From positions 1-59,326 of the forward strand of contig QKEK01000186.1 of the NCBI GenBank assembly GCA_003251775.1: 59,326 nucleotides of DNA, written 5' to 3'. The notes below the pieces were generated by a model. It saw only the letters and a list, made by a program, of their open reading frames with translations, had not been told where the DNA came from and ran no database searches. The DNA comes from Clostridia bacterium. GTDB lineage: Bacteria > Bacillota > Clostridia > DSM-8532 > SZUA-474. Below, one piece after another: positions 33,218 to 42,349 of this stretch (position 1 is its first letter; the number at the start of each line of letters is the position of its first letter). The translations under genes were made by a program, and so were the position numbers.

Positions 33218-35164
33218 CTACATATCCTTAATCTCTGCTACTACTGAGAGTATCATTGGTCGTCTTCCAGTTTTCTCATACAGGAATGAGCCTAATGAAT
33301 CCTTTATTCTGTTCTTAATCATAGATTTATCACAACGCTTCCTTGTTCTACATTGTTCAATTGCAGTTGATGTTACCTCTCTAATCTCTTCCATTAAGCC
33401 CTCGGATTCTTTAACGTATACAAATCCACGTGAATATATCTCAGGAGCAGTAAGAATATCCCCATTTTTATTGCTTGCTAAAACTACTACAATTAAGCCT
33501 TCCTCAGAAAGGATTTTTCTATCCCTAAGAACAATACTACCCACATCTCCTACACCAAGACCATCTACCATAATGCTACCTGCTTGAACATTACCCTTTA
33601 GCATAGCTGTCCTGTGACCTAGCTCAAGAACCCTCCCAGTTTCCATAATAAATATGTTTTCTTTTTTAACTCCCATTTCTTCAGCCAGCTTTGCATGATG
33701 CTTTAGGTGTCTGTACTCCCCATGGACAGGCATAAAATACCTAGGCGATACCAGCTTATGAATAATCTTTAGCTCTTCCCTGCAAGCATGTCCAGATACG
33801 TGTATATCTGCAGTAGCATCATATATAACTTCTGCTCCCTTTTTAAACAGTTCATTTACTACCCTAGAAACAGTCTTCTCATTCCCTGGTATTGGTGTAG
33901 CTGATATAATAACAAGATCTCCATCTGCAATCTCAACCTTTCTATGAGTAGCAGATGCCATTCGTGTCAGAGCTGACATTGGCTCACCTTGACTACCTGT
34001 AGTAAGAATAACCGTTTGCTCTGGTGGTATCTTTTTTAATTGGTCTATATCAACTATTACACCCTCACTATTGCTTATATATCCTAATTCAATAGCAACA
34101 TTTACTACATTAATCATACTTCTGCCACATAAAGCAACCTTTTTACCAAATTTATGTGCAGCATTAATAACCTGCTGTACTCTATGAACATTAGAAGCAA
34201 AAGTAGCAAAAATAATTCTCCTCTTTTCATCCTTAATATAATCCTCAAATGCGTCCCTAAGCGTGCTTTCAGAAAGAGTATAGCCTTGACGTTCTACATT
34301 TGTGCTATCTGCCATTAATAACAAAATCCCCTTTTTACCTAATTGGGCAAATCTCGCTAAATCAAAAGCATCCCCCTCAATTGGGGTATAATCTATCTTA
34401 AAGTCTCCTGTATGAAGCACAGTACCAACTGGAGTATCTATTGCTAAGGCAACAGCATCAGCTATACTATGAGTGGAGCGTATAAATTCAACCTTAAACA
34501 CACCAACATCGATTGTCTGTCCAGCTTTTATTACCTTTAAATCTGCTTCTGTTACAAGCTTATGCTCTATAAGCTTGTTTTGTATTAAGCCAACCGTTAA
34601 TTCTGTAGCATATACAGGTACATTAACCTTTTTTAAAAAATAAGGCAATGCTCCAATATGGTCTTCATGACCATGTGTAACTACTACACCCTTTACCTTG
34701 TCCTTATTTGCTTCCAAATATGAGAAATCTGGTATAACTAAATCTATTCCTAGCATTTCATCCTCTGGGAACGCCAACCCACAATCCACTACAAGAATAT
34801 CCTCACCGTACTCAAATAAAGTCATATTTTTCCCAATTTCCTCTAGTCCTCCTAAAGGAATAACCCTAAGCTTTTTCTTTTGGTTATTATTTGCCTTTTT
34901 TACATTTAATCTACTACCTGCTTTACTGTTTGCAACTAATTTTGGTATGCTTTTATTCTCAAAGCTATCCTTTTCTACGCTTACAGTATCAGTTATTTTA
35001 TTTTCTTCCATTCTATTTACTCTAGTCATCTCCTTATTACCATAATTAATTCTTACCTTTTTATGCTTACTTTTACTATTATAATGCCGTGTTTTTGGTT
35101 CCCCTTTATCTACATTTAAATTTGCATTATTTTCTCTTAAGTTATTTGTAGTGTTTATTTCCAC
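33218..35164 (-). CDS. rnj: Ribonuclease J with a long disordered N-terminal extension
   Basis: Metallo-beta-lactamase/beta-CASP exo- and endoribonuclease of mRNA decay and rRNA maturation. 648 residues. The catalytic core starts near residue 99 (LRVIPLGGLEEIGKNMT), with the metal-binding HGHEDH at 164-169, DSTNVERQGYT in the beta-CASP part and PVHGEYRHL later. Residues 1-98 are an unusual basic, Asn/Lys/Arg-rich extension not present in the typical ~555-residue enzyme. GTG 35164 is the start, with GGAGG 8 nt upstream. A good sigma-A promoter lies 71 nt upstream, and a large palindrome follows the stop. Confidence 0.95.
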   Translation of the reverse strand: MEINTTNNLRENNANLNVDKGEPKTRHYNSKSKHKKVRINYGNKEMTRVNRMEENKITDTVSVEKDSFENKSIPKLVANSKAGSRLNVKKANNNQKKKLRVIPLGGLEEIGKNMTLFEYGEDILVVDCGLAFPEDEMLGIDLVIPDFSYLEANKDKVKGVVVTHGHEDHIGALPYFLKKVNVPVYATELTVGLIQNKLIEHKLVTEADLKVIKAGQTIDVGVFKVEFIRSTHSIADAVALAIDTPVGTVLHTGDFKIDYTPIEGDAFDLARFAQLGKKGILLLMADSTNVERQGYTLSESTLRDAFEDYIKDEKRRIIFATFASNVHRVQQVINAAHKFGKKVALCGRSMINVVNVAIELGYISNSEGVIVDIDQLKKIPPEQTVILTTGSQGEPMSALTRMASATHRKVEIADGDLVIISATPIPGNEKTVSRVVNELFKKGAEVIYDATADIHVSGHACREELKIIHKLVSPRYFMPVHGEYRHLKHHAKLAEEMGVKKENIFIMETGRVLELGHRTAMLKGNVQAGSIMVDGLGVGDVGSIVLRDRKILSEEGLIVVVLASNKNGDILTAPEIYSRGFVYVKESEGLMEEIREVTSTAIEQCRTRKRCDKSMIKNRIKDSLGSFLYEKTGRRPMILSVVAEIKDM

Positions 35165-35234
35165 CTATGAGTCCTCCATTCATTTTTCCATTTATATAAA
35201 CAATTAACATTAAATACCCAGAATAACCTCAATA

Positions 35235-35263
35235 ATTATATCATAGGATATCCAATACTGCAA
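35235..35263 (-). promoter_or_regulatory. Sigma-A promoter of the RNase J gene
   Basis: On the minus strand TTGCAG (35263-35258), 17-nt spacer, TATAAT (35240-35235). Transcription would start near 35228, leaving a leader of about 64 nt. Its -35 box is only some 15 bp from the end of the upstream glycosyltransferase gene. Confidence 0.65.
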
Positions 35264-35275
35264 GCAATGAGAATT

Positions 35276-36472
35276 TTAAGCTTTTTGCGTTGTTGCATAT
35301 TTATCATTTTCTATTACCTCTTTATACGCTTCTGCAACCTTAAGAGTAATAACCTCCCAATTATATATCTCTTTAAGCTTAATGCTTGCATTTTCTGTTA
35401 TTCTTTTTACAAGCTCATTGTTCTTCAATAATCCAAGAACAATACCAGCCAAAGCTTCACTGTTACCAGCATCAAATTTCATTCCATCATGATTATGTAG
35501 AATAATTTCCTTAAGTCCACCTATATCAGAGGCCACCACTGGTATATTCGCCAGCATAGCCTCAAGTACAACAATACCAAAAGGCTCATACAGGCTTGGG
35601 AATACAGCTAAATCAGCACATTTATATAGCTTAAGCAAATCATTATCACTAATATATCCAGTAAAGGTAATTCTATCATACACGTTTAGATTTGTAGCTA
35701 ACCCCTTTAGTCTATCCATTTCAGGACCCTTTCCCGCAATAATAAACTTAACATCAGTATATCCCTCAATTATCTTCGGGATTGCATTAATTAGTATATG
35801 TACCCCTTTCTCATTAACCAGACGACCAACAAAAAAGATTATTCTTTCATTGTCAAATGCATAATTTCTCCTAAATTCATAGTCCCTAACAATATCATTA
35901 AACTTGCTTAAATCTATCCCGTTTGGTATGATTTCTATTTTCTCAACAGGAATATTAAATATCTTAACTATCTCCTTTTTCATATATAGACTATTAGCTA
36001 ATATCTTCTTTGTTTCATAACCCAATCTCCATTCTATACTATTAATGTAGTCCTGCTCCTGAGTATGAATTCCTGCATTCCTTCCATGTTCAGTTGCATG
36101 CAAAGTAGTTATCTGAGGTATATTGTAGGTATTTCTAATAACCTTTCCAGCAAAAGCAACAACCCAGTCATGAAGATGAATAATATCAAAGTCAATACCG
36201 CTATTTAAAAGCTTTATACATCCTTCTAAAAGAGCAAAATTTAGCTGTAATACCCAATCAATAAAGTTATATGTATTTATTCTATAAGGCTCTACTCTAT
36301 GTACATTGACATAGAAATCCTTTTCTTCTTTTTCAGTGCCCTCTTCCCAGCATGTTACTACATGAACCTCATGCCCCTGTTTACCCAGATTTTGAGCCAA
36401 ATCATGCACTACCCTAGCTATTCCACCAACTATTCGTGGAGGATACTCCCATGAAAGCATTAATATTTTCAT
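35276..36472 (-). CDS. Family 4 glycosyltransferase (glycogen-synthase-like GT4)
   Basis: 398 residues from ATG 36472. The N-terminal Rossmann domain begins MLSWEYPPRIVGGIARVV, an ADP/UDP-glucose-type GT-B opening with HLHDW further on. The C-terminal domain carries the retaining-GT motif YEPFGIVVLEAM and the loop GRLVNEKGVHIL. It is shorter than GlgA (about 480) and belongs to the GT4 'glycogen synthase-like' group, whose members act on glucans or sugar lipids; the acceptor is unknown. GAGG lies 6 nt before the chosen ATG. The last codons and the stop are part of a repeat that recurs just upstream of the gene. Confidence 0.85.
   Translation of the reverse strand: MKILMLSWEYPPRIVGGIARVVHDLAQNLGKQGHEVHVVTCWEEGTEKEEKDFYVNVHRVEPYRINTYNFIDWVLQLNFALLEGCIKLLNSGIDFDIIHLHDWVVAFAGKVIRNTYNIPQITTLHATEHGRNAGIHTQEQDYINSIEWRLGYETKKILANSLYMKKEIVKIFNIPVEKIEIIPNGIDLSKFNDIVRDYEFRRNYAFDNERIIFFVGRLVNEKGVHILINAIPKIIEGYTDVKFIIAGKGPEMDRLKGLATNLNVYDRITFTGYISDNDLLKLYKCADLAVFPSLYEPFGIVVLEAMLANIPVVASDIGGLKEIILHNHDGMKFDAGNSEALAGIVLGLLKNNELVKRITENASIKLKEIYNWEVITLKVAEAYKEVIENDKYATTQKA
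35278..35299. repeat. 22-bp repeat word at the GT4 gene 3' end
   Basis: AAGCTTTTTGCGTTGTTGCA plus TA on the plus strand. It differs at two positions from 36495-36516 and shares 17 leading bases with 20832-20848. It encodes the last residues (ATTQKA) of the glycosyltransferase. Confidence 0.75.
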
Positions 36473-36494
36473 ATACTCCCTCACCCACATGTAA

Positions 36495-36516
36495 AAGCTT
36501 TTCGCGTTGTTACATA
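36495..36516. repeat. 22-bp repeat word upstream of the GT4 gene
   Basis: Direct-orientation partner of 35278-35299 (20 of 22 identical), located about 23-45 bp before the glycosyltransferase start. The two copies flank the gene. Confidence 0.75.
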
Positions 36517-36652
36517 AATATGCTTTCTGCTTTCTGCTTGTTGTATATACTCATATTATAAGTAAATTTCTTTACTTTATCCTCAATTTAACATACTTAA
36601 TTGAGTAAATTGCTTTATTGTATATTTATATGCTATTCTAAATATCTCTTTA

Positions 36653-37984
36653 CTACAAGCACTTTTTCACTTCATTAATAAGCTCCTCTTTTGTGTTTTT
36701 AATTTCTTCATCCATAACCTTTTCAAGTAGCTGCTTCAAGATAACTCCTATTTGCTTACCTTCACATAAACCAAGCTCTATTAAATCATACCCATTTATA
36801 GCTAGCATACTAATTGAAAAGCACTTATTATTAGCAATAACATCTTCAAAAATTTTTTCTACTCTTCTGAGCTTCTCTAAATTCTCTTCTTTGTATTGTA
36901 GACTCTGGGCTAAAATATCTGCCCTTTTTACCTTTAACAGCCGCCTAAACTGCAATTCTCCGATTTTGTTTAATAGCCTCTTTATACTGTTTGAATTATT
37001 TCCTATTTGAGCATCATGGTATTTAATTAATTCTGTAATATCCATTACTTCCCTTGTTGGATATTTCATTCTTTGTAATATTCTCTCAGTTATTTGAGCA
37101 GATACTTCAGGATGCCCATAAAAATGCCCAACACCATTTTTGTCAATTGAGTAGCAAGACGGCTTCGCAATATCATGAAAAAACATTGTAGCTCTCAAAA
37201 CTATATCGCTATCTATTGAAGCTACTGCCTTTAAGGTATGCTCATAAACAGTATATATATGATGGGGGTTATTTTGCTCAAACCCTATCATTTGCAAAAC
37301 CTCTGGAATAATGTATGCTATAATACTCTTGAATTCCAATAACGTGTTATAAACATTTTCACCAAGCAACATCTTACTAAATTCAACGGTAATACGCTCC
37401 TGTGATACATTTTTCAGCTTCTCTACACCATCAAGCATAGCTATTTTAGTCTTATCCTCAACACTAAAATTTAATACAGATGCAAAGCGAATACCTCTAA
37501 GTATTCTAAGTGCATCCTCATTAAACCGTTCTTTAGGGTTACCTACACAACGGATCAGACGCTTTCTTATATCCTCCTGTCCTCCAAAAGGGTCTATTAG
37601 CTCTGTGTCAGATATAGCACAAGCATTGATAGTAAAATCCCTTCTGGATAAATCCTCAATTATGTTTTGGGTGTAAATAACACTATCTGGTCTGCGACCA
37701 TCAGAATACTCACCGTCAATTCTGAAGGTTGTTATTTCAACAACCTCTTTATCAATAACAACCATAACAGTACCATGCTTTATACCAGAGTCTATTTGTT
37801 GGTAATTTTCAAATACCTTTTTTATACTATCTGGCGTAGCAGAGGTAGTTATATCCCAATCCTTCGGTTCCTTGCAAAGAAAAGTATCACGTACACACCC
37901 ACCTACAACGTATGCCTCAAAGCCCGCCACATGCAGTTTATTTAATACCAATTTTATCTTATCAGGTATAAAATACTTACACAT
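36653..37984 (-). CDS. cca: CCA-adding tRNA nucleotidyltransferase
   Basis: Adds or repairs the 3' CCA of tRNAs. 443 residues of the class II type. It has VVGGCVRDTFL with catalytic Asp42 and Asp44 (KDWDITT), the RRDFTINA flexible-loop motif, and an HD domain (TVYEHTLKAV, FFHDIAKPS) in the C-terminal half. The HD domain is common in clostridial enzymes. The start overlaps the tex stop by 8 nt, so the two are co-transcribed. Confidence 0.94.
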   Translation of the reverse strand: MCKYFIPDKIKLVLNKLHVAGFEAYVVGGCVRDTFLCKEPKDWDITTSATPDSIKKVFENYQQIDSGIKHGTVMVVIDKEVVEITTFRIDGEYSDGRRPDSVIYTQNIIEDLSRRDFTINACAISDTELIDPFGGQEDIRKRLIRCVGNPKERFNEDALRILRGIRFASVLNFSVEDKTKIAMLDGVEKLKNVSQERITVEFSKMLLGENVYNTLLEFKSIIAYIIPEVLQMIGFEQNNPHHIYTVYEHTLKAVASIDSDIVLRATMFFHDIAKPSCYSIDKNGVGHFYGHPEVSAQITERILQRMKYPTREVMDITELIKYHDAQIGNNSNSIKRLLNKIGELQFRRLLKVKRADILAQSLQYKEENLEKLRRVEKIFEDVIANNKCFSISMLAINGYDLIELGLCEGKQIGVILKQLLEKVMDEEIKNTKEELINEVKKCL

Positions 37985-40127
37985 CTCTCATACTCAACGA
38001 AATTCTTTTTTTCTGCACATCTATATCTAGAACCTTTACCTTAACAATATCTCCTACCGATACAACCTCCATTGGATTCTTAATAAATTTATCAGCTAAT
38101 TGAGATATATGGACCAGTCCATCCTGATGTACACCAAGGTCAACAAAGGCACCAAAATCTGCTACATTTCTGACAGTGCCTGTTAATACCATACCTGGTT
38201 TTAAGTCCTTCATATCCATAACATCGCTCCTAAGAACAGGCTGAGGCAACTGCTCTCTCAGGTCTCTTCCAGGCTTTAAAAGCTCCTTAATAATATCCTT
38301 AAGTGTTGGCTCTCCTATTCCTATTTCATCGGAAATAGTCTTTATTCCCCTTTTCTCAATTAGTAATTTTATCATGCTTATATTTCCCTCTTTTACATCG
38401 TCAAGAGAAAAATTCAGCCTTTTTAATAGCTTTTCAACAGCACTATATGCCTCTGGATGTACAGATGTGTTATCTAAAATATTTTCAGCCTCTGGAATTC
38501 TCAGAAACCCTGCACACTGTTCAAATGCCTTCTCTCCTAGTTTTTTAACCTTTTTTAGCTGTGCTCTATTTATAAACTTACCATTATGCTCTCTATAATC
38601 AACAATATTCTTTGCAACCGTGGCATTAATACCTGAGATATATGACAATAATGAAGGAGATGCTGTATTTAAGTCAACACCTACACTATTAACGCAATCC
38701 TCAACAACCCCCCCCAGTGTCTCATCCAGCCTTTTTTGATTCATATCATGCTGATACTGCCCAACCCCTACAGCCTTTGGATCAATCTTAACAAGCTCAG
38801 CTAATGGGTCCTGTAGCCTTCTGGCTATGGAAACTGCACTTCGTAAAGCTACATCAAACTCAGGAAATTCTTCTGCACCAAGCTTTGATGCTGAGTAAAC
38901 AGAAGCCCCCGACTCACTAACTACCATATAGTATATCTTTCTATTGATCTCCTTTATAGTTTCAGCTATAAAAACCTCAGATTCTTTTGAAGCTGTACCA
39001 TTTCCAATGGCTATTATGCTTACATTAAAGCGTTCGATAAGTGCCTTTATAACCGCTTTTGACTGCTCTAGCTTGCTTTGTGGGGGAGTTGGATAAATAA
39101 CTGTTGTTATCAGAACCTTTCCAGTTTCGTCAACTACAGCTATTTTACAGCCAGTCCTATATGCGGGGTCTAGACCTAATACAACGTTTCCCTTTACAGG
39201 AGGCTGTAGCAATAAATTTTTAAGGTTCTCCTTAAAAACCTTCATTGCTTGCTCCTCGGCCATATTAGTCAGTTCATTTCTTATTTCACGCTCAATGGAG
39301 GGTTGAATTAGTCTTTTGTAGGAATCCTCAATTGCTTTATCTACATAACATGAGGTTGTAGAGACTGGAGTCTTTATAATATTTTTCTTTAGATAATCAT
39401 AAATCATCTGTTCAGGTACATCTATTGCTACCTTCAAGAACTCCTCCTTTTCTCCTCTGTTTATTGCTAATACCCTATGACTCACCATTTTATTTACTGG
39501 TTCTTTGTAATCATAATACATTGCATATACTGAATCTTCCTCTTTTTTAGCTTTTGAAATCACAGTACCCCTGCCAAAGAATATGGTCCTTATTTCCTTT
39601 CTATGCTCAGCATTGTCAGATATTATCTCAGCTATTATGTCCATTGCTCCATTTAAGGCTTCCTCAACAGTATTAACCTCTTTCTCAACATCTATAAAAG
39701 GCTGTGCTAATTCTTCAGCAGACTTTTTTGTCTCTGTTTGCATATAAATAATTGTAGCAAGGGGTTCTAGTCCCTTCGCCTTAGCAACAGTCGCTCTGGT
39801 TTTCTTTTTTTGCTTGAACGGTCTATAAATATCTTCTATCTCTTGTAATGATGTAGCTTTACTTAAGGAAATTACAATTTCATCTGATAGCTTCCCCTGT
39901 TCCTCAATAAGCCGTTTTATATCATTTCTTCTCTGCTCGAAATTCCTTAGATATACAAGCCTCTCATGTAATTCTCTTAGTACCTGATCATTAAGCTCAC
40001 CAGTAACTTCCTTTCTATATCTTGCAATGAATGGAATTGTATTTCCTTCATCAATAAGCTTCACTGTGTTTTCAACCTGATTTGTCTTTATATTAAACTC
40101 CTGTGCCAACTGTGAAATAATATTCAT
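37977..40127 (-). CDS. tex: Tex-family RNA-binding transcription accessory protein
   Basis: 716 residues. N-terminal Tex helical region (IPFIARYRKEVTGELND), then a YqgF-like RNase H fold (VLGLDPAYRTGCKIAVVDETG), helix-hairpin-helix segments (LNTASPSLLSYISGI, FINRAQLKKVKKLG) and a C-terminal S1 domain (GMVLTGTVRNVADFGAFVDL to the end). ATG 40127 is preferred over GTG 40142 because AAGGAG sits between them. Upstream cca-tex order is shared with few housekeeping operons; function in RNA handling is known only broadly. Confidence 0.95.
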   Translation of the reverse strand: MNIISQLAQEFNIKTNQVENTVKLIDEGNTIPFIARYRKEVTGELNDQVLRELHERLVYLRNFEQRRNDIKRLIEEQGKLSDEIVISLSKATSLQEIEDIYRPFKQKKKTRATVAKAKGLEPLATIIYMQTETKKSAEELAQPFIDVEKEVNTVEEALNGAMDIIAEIISDNAEHRKEIRTIFFGRGTVISKAKKEEDSVYAMYYDYKEPVNKMVSHRVLAINRGEKEEFLKVAIDVPEQMIYDYLKKNIIKTPVSTTSCYVDKAIEDSYKRLIQPSIEREIRNELTNMAEEQAMKVFKENLKNLLLQPPVKGNVVLGLDPAYRTGCKIAVVDETGKVLITTVIYPTPPQSKLEQSKAVIKALIERFNVSIIAIGNGTASKESEVFIAETIKEINRKIYYMVVSESGASVYSASKLGAEEFPEFDVALRSAVSIARRLQDPLAELVKIDPKAVGVGQYQHDMNQKRLDETLGGVVEDCVNSVGVDLNTASPSLLSYISGINATVAKNIVDYREHNGKFINRAQLKKVKKLGEKAFEQCAGFLRIPEAENILDNTSVHPEAYSAVEKLLKRLNFSLDDVKEGNISMIKLLIEKRGIKTISDEIGIGEPTLKDIIKELLKPGRDLREQLPQPVLRSDVMDMKDLKPGMVLTGTVRNVADFGAFVDLGVHQDGLVHISQLADKFIKNPMEVVSVGDIVKVKVLDIDVQKKRISLSMRDV

Positions 40128-40192
40128 ATTCTCCTTGTACACTTAAGCTAAAAGCTTTAGTATACTTTCCTTTCTCTATACTTAACGCCATG

Positions 40193-40228
40193 CTATACCT
40201 ATACTTATACTTATACTTATACTTATAC
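40193..40228. repeat. Hexanucleotide tandem repeat
   Basis: Six units of (C/T)TATAC in the spacer between the DUF2161 gene and tex. The array length could vary between strains by slippage and would change the tex leader. Confidence 0.85.
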
Positions 40229-40243
40229 TTATTATAACTATTA

Positions 40244-40936
40244 TTATCTTAAAGAATCAATAACATTATTATAAGTCTGTAGCTCTTTAATACCTAGTTT
40301 GCTTAATCGATAGGTTCCCCTTGCTACACGTTCAAACCATCCATAATAATTTTTATTTAGTATAGCTGTTGCCTTTTTATCTGCACCAGCCTCAATCATT
40401 TCCTTGATCTTCATTTCATTGTTTTCCTTTAATAAAGCGGCTATAAAAAGCGTCTTTTCTCTATATACCGTAACAAGCTTTTTTCCTGTACTTCCACCAA
40501 TATTGTAATCTCCATGCCTCTCCTTAATCTCTTTTATAGTAATGTCCTTTTTTCTTCTGCTTTTAGACATACTTAACTCTCTATTAAAGACCTTCGGTTC
40601 AAAGACTATTTGTGCGTATGGCTTTTCTACATCTAACGCCACTAAGATAAGCCCTACCTCAAGCCTTCTTAACAAATACTCTTTTTCTTTAAATTCCTTA
40701 TAGAAGCGTTTTCTATACTCAGGTCTTGGTACTGCTACATAAACCTTTTCAGTAATTCTCTGTCTTTTAATAGCCTGAAGTATAAGACTCATATTAATAG
40801 ACTTTTTCATTTCTACAGCGATAAGCTCTTCTCCATTACTTGCCGTCAGATCTATATCACAAACCTCTCCATTTACGGTATATCCCTTGTTTTCAAATAA
40901 CCTCTTAACTGGATAATATAAATCAGACTCCTTCAT
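40244..40936 (-). CDS. DUF2161 family, putative PD-(D/E)XK phosphodiesterase
   Basis: 230 residues. The N-terminal half has a nuclease-like pattern: YYPVKRLFENKGY, then CDIDLTAS, then ELIAVEMKKSIN, consistent with the D...ExK active site of the PD-(D/E)XK fold. The C-terminal part (about 135-230) looks like a helical winged-helix-like tail (KLVTVYREKTLFIAALL, GWFERVARGTYRLSKLG). The family is widespread in Firmicutes but uncharacterised. Two small spacers separate it from tex and from the 74-residue protein. No sign of transfer. Confidence 0.7.
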   Translation of the reverse strand: MKESDLYYPVKRLFENKGYTVNGEVCDIDLTASNGEELIAVEMKKSINMSLILQAIKRQRITEKVYVAVPRPEYRKRFYKEFKEKEYLLRRLEVGLILVALDVEKPYAQIVFEPKVFNRELSMSKSRRKKDITIKEIKERHGDYNIGGSTGKKLVTVYREKTLFIAALLKENNEMKIKEMIEAGADKKATAILNKNYYGWFERVARGTYRLSKLGIKELQTYNNVIDSLR

Positions 40937-40963
40937 TTTAAGCCCCCATTTATTAATAACAAT

Positions 40964-41188
40964 CTAATCAGTCGTTTCTACAGATTCTGAACTTTTGTTA
41001 GATGCCTTTTGCTCACTATAAATTGAGTTACCCTCAACCATACCATATTGCTTGGCTAATTTTTTAATCTCAGCCTCTGATAGCTTTTCAGGCTTAATAC
41101 CCATTAAATATATCATGCAGATTATCGAAGTGAAGATTATACCTATCCCTATACCTAATAAAATACTCTTTACGTCAAATACTCTCAT
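40964..41188 (-). CDS. Small single-helix membrane protein
   Basis: 74 residues: one N-terminal membrane helix (about 9-30), then LSEAEIKKLAKQYGMVEGNS and a polar Ser/Glu-rich tail. The motif after the helix resembles the short 'sEEEI..rA.elGMv' segment found in several small clostridial envelope proteins; no function can be assigned. It sits between the DUF6115-like gene and the DUF2161 gene, 27 bp from the latter. Confidence 0.7.
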   Translation of the reverse strand: MRVFDVKSILLGIGIGIIFTSIICMIYLMGIKPEKLSEAEIKKLAKQYGMVEGNSIYSEQKASNKSSESVETTD

Positions 41189-41240
41189 TAAAGACTTCCC
41201 CTAACTAAGCAACCTACTACTTTGTTGTTTTCAAAAAAAA

Positions 41241-41798
41241 CTACCTTGCTAGCTTTTTTATTAATTGAACCTCTCCTCTACCTATGTTTAGCTTACGAGC
41301 TATTTCTATATCATTCATACCTGAATCAGACAACGAAAAGACATTTCTATGCTTGCTATTAATAGAAATTACATTATCCTTTTTATTTTTATTTGCTGGT
41401 AGTTCTTCACCACCAGATCTATCCTCAAGCTCCTTCAATGAAGCTGTAGCTTTAAGTGTATTAGTCTTACCATAGTCATACATATTATTATACTCTTCTT
41501 TGATACATTCTACATTATTAACTTTCTTTAGACCTTTTATAATCTCTTCAGCGTCCTTCATGCTACTATTGAGTGCCATATTCTTTTGTTCAACTTGAGT
41601 TATAATGTAATCAGAGAATTTATTAAGCTCAAGAAGCATTTGCTCAGCATCCTTAATGACCTCCACCAAATCCTCTTTCTTTTCCAATGCGTCATTTCTA
41701 TAGTCATAGGATTTTTTCTTATCAATTAAAATTAATAAAAAGGACACTACAATTAGCAAAATACCAATGAAAAATATACTAGCAAAAAAACCAGTCAT
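41241..41798 (-). CDS. DUF6115-like membrane-anchored coiled-coil protein
   Basis: 185 residues from ATG 41798, which has GGGGTG 6 nt upstream (the open frame begins earlier at 41870, across the likely promoter). One N-terminal membrane helix (about 3-24), a long helical, probably coiled-coil middle, and a C-terminal helix-turn-helix-like segment VFSLSDSGMNDIEIARKLNIGRGEVQLI. This is typical of a family found at the end of clostridial flagellar operons. Here it is separated from that operon by a strong terminator, so it is transcribed independently. Confidence 0.7.
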   Translation of the reverse strand: MTGFFASIFFIGILLIVVSFLLILIDKKKSYDYRNDALEKKEDLVEVIKDAEQMLLELNKFSDYIITQVEQKNMALNSSMKDAEEIIKGLKKVNNVECIKEEYNNMYDYGKTNTLKATASLKELEDRSGGEELPANKNKKDNVISINSKHRNVFSLSDSGMNDIEIARKLNIGRGEVQLIKKLAR

Positions 41799-41903
41799 TT
41801 TATACACCCCATACCTTTTTCTTTCGTAAGTTGTATGACAGAATAAAGCTTGTTTCGTCTGTTCATACAATAATATGTATTTATTTTACTATAATAAACA
41901 AAA

Positions 41904-41938
41904 AAAGTCCAACAAAAAATAAAATTTTATTGGACTTT
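41904..41938 (-). terminator. Terminator of the flagellar/chemotaxis operon
   Basis: Perfect 9-bp stem AAAGTCCAA / TTGGACTTT (41904-41912, 41930-41938). On the minus strand TTTTTTTG follows. It overlaps the stop codon of the gene at 41937, so the operon ends right at its last codon. Confidence 0.92.
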
Positions 41939-42311
41939 ATAGTTTTATGTCAAATTTTCTGTTACTACAGTATTGTGTATTTGCCTTTTGGTTCTTTGAG
42001 TAGGTTGCCGTATTTCTGCAAACACTCTCATTTTCTTCAGTGTCTTCCTTTTCACTAGTATTACTTTGATCGTCTTCTTCCTTTTCTTGTTTTTTGGACT
42101 GTTCTCTTTGTCTTCTTTGCTTCTCCCTGATAGCAGCCTTCTGTGCCTCTTCCTGTGAATGTACAGTAGATAATTGCACCTCAGCGTCTTTATTGCTTTT
42201 GTTGCTTTGCTGCTGTGCTGCTGCCTCACTATGCTTCTGCTGATCATTGCTAATTTTCCCTATTTCATTAACTTTAGGCATCATAATCTGCATGTCAATC
42301 GGTCTGATCAT
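41937..42311 (-). CDS. Small hydrophilic protein at the end of the flagellar operon
   Basis: 124 residues, no membrane segment, very rich in Gln, Lys, Glu and Ser. The N-terminus MIRPIDMQIMMPKVNEIGKI is the type of opening seen in short proteins at the same place in other clostridial flagellar operons; the rest is low complexity. GGGGGGTGAG precedes the ATG. An overlapping frame (41945-42247) is a shadow. Function unknown. Confidence 0.7.
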   Translation of the reverse strand: MIRPIDMQIMMPKVNEIGKISNDQQKHSEAAAQQQSNKSNKDAEVQLSTVHSQEEAQKAAIREKQRRQREQSKKQEKEEDDQSNTSEKEDTEENESVCRNTATYSKNQKANTQYCSNRKFDIKL

Positions 42312-42349
42312 AAAAGCTCACCCCCCTTGACCCAGCATTTTATATTGCT

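Noticed and set aside
33186..33587. 133-residue plus-strand frame at the start of the RNase J region
   Set aside because: It is antisense to the conserved C-terminal part of RNase J.
41945..42247. 100-residue minus-strand frame overlapping the small hydrophilic protein
   Set aside because: It is the alternative frame of a low-complexity gene, with no ribosome binding site; the frame at 41937-42311 has a strong one and a familiar N-terminus.
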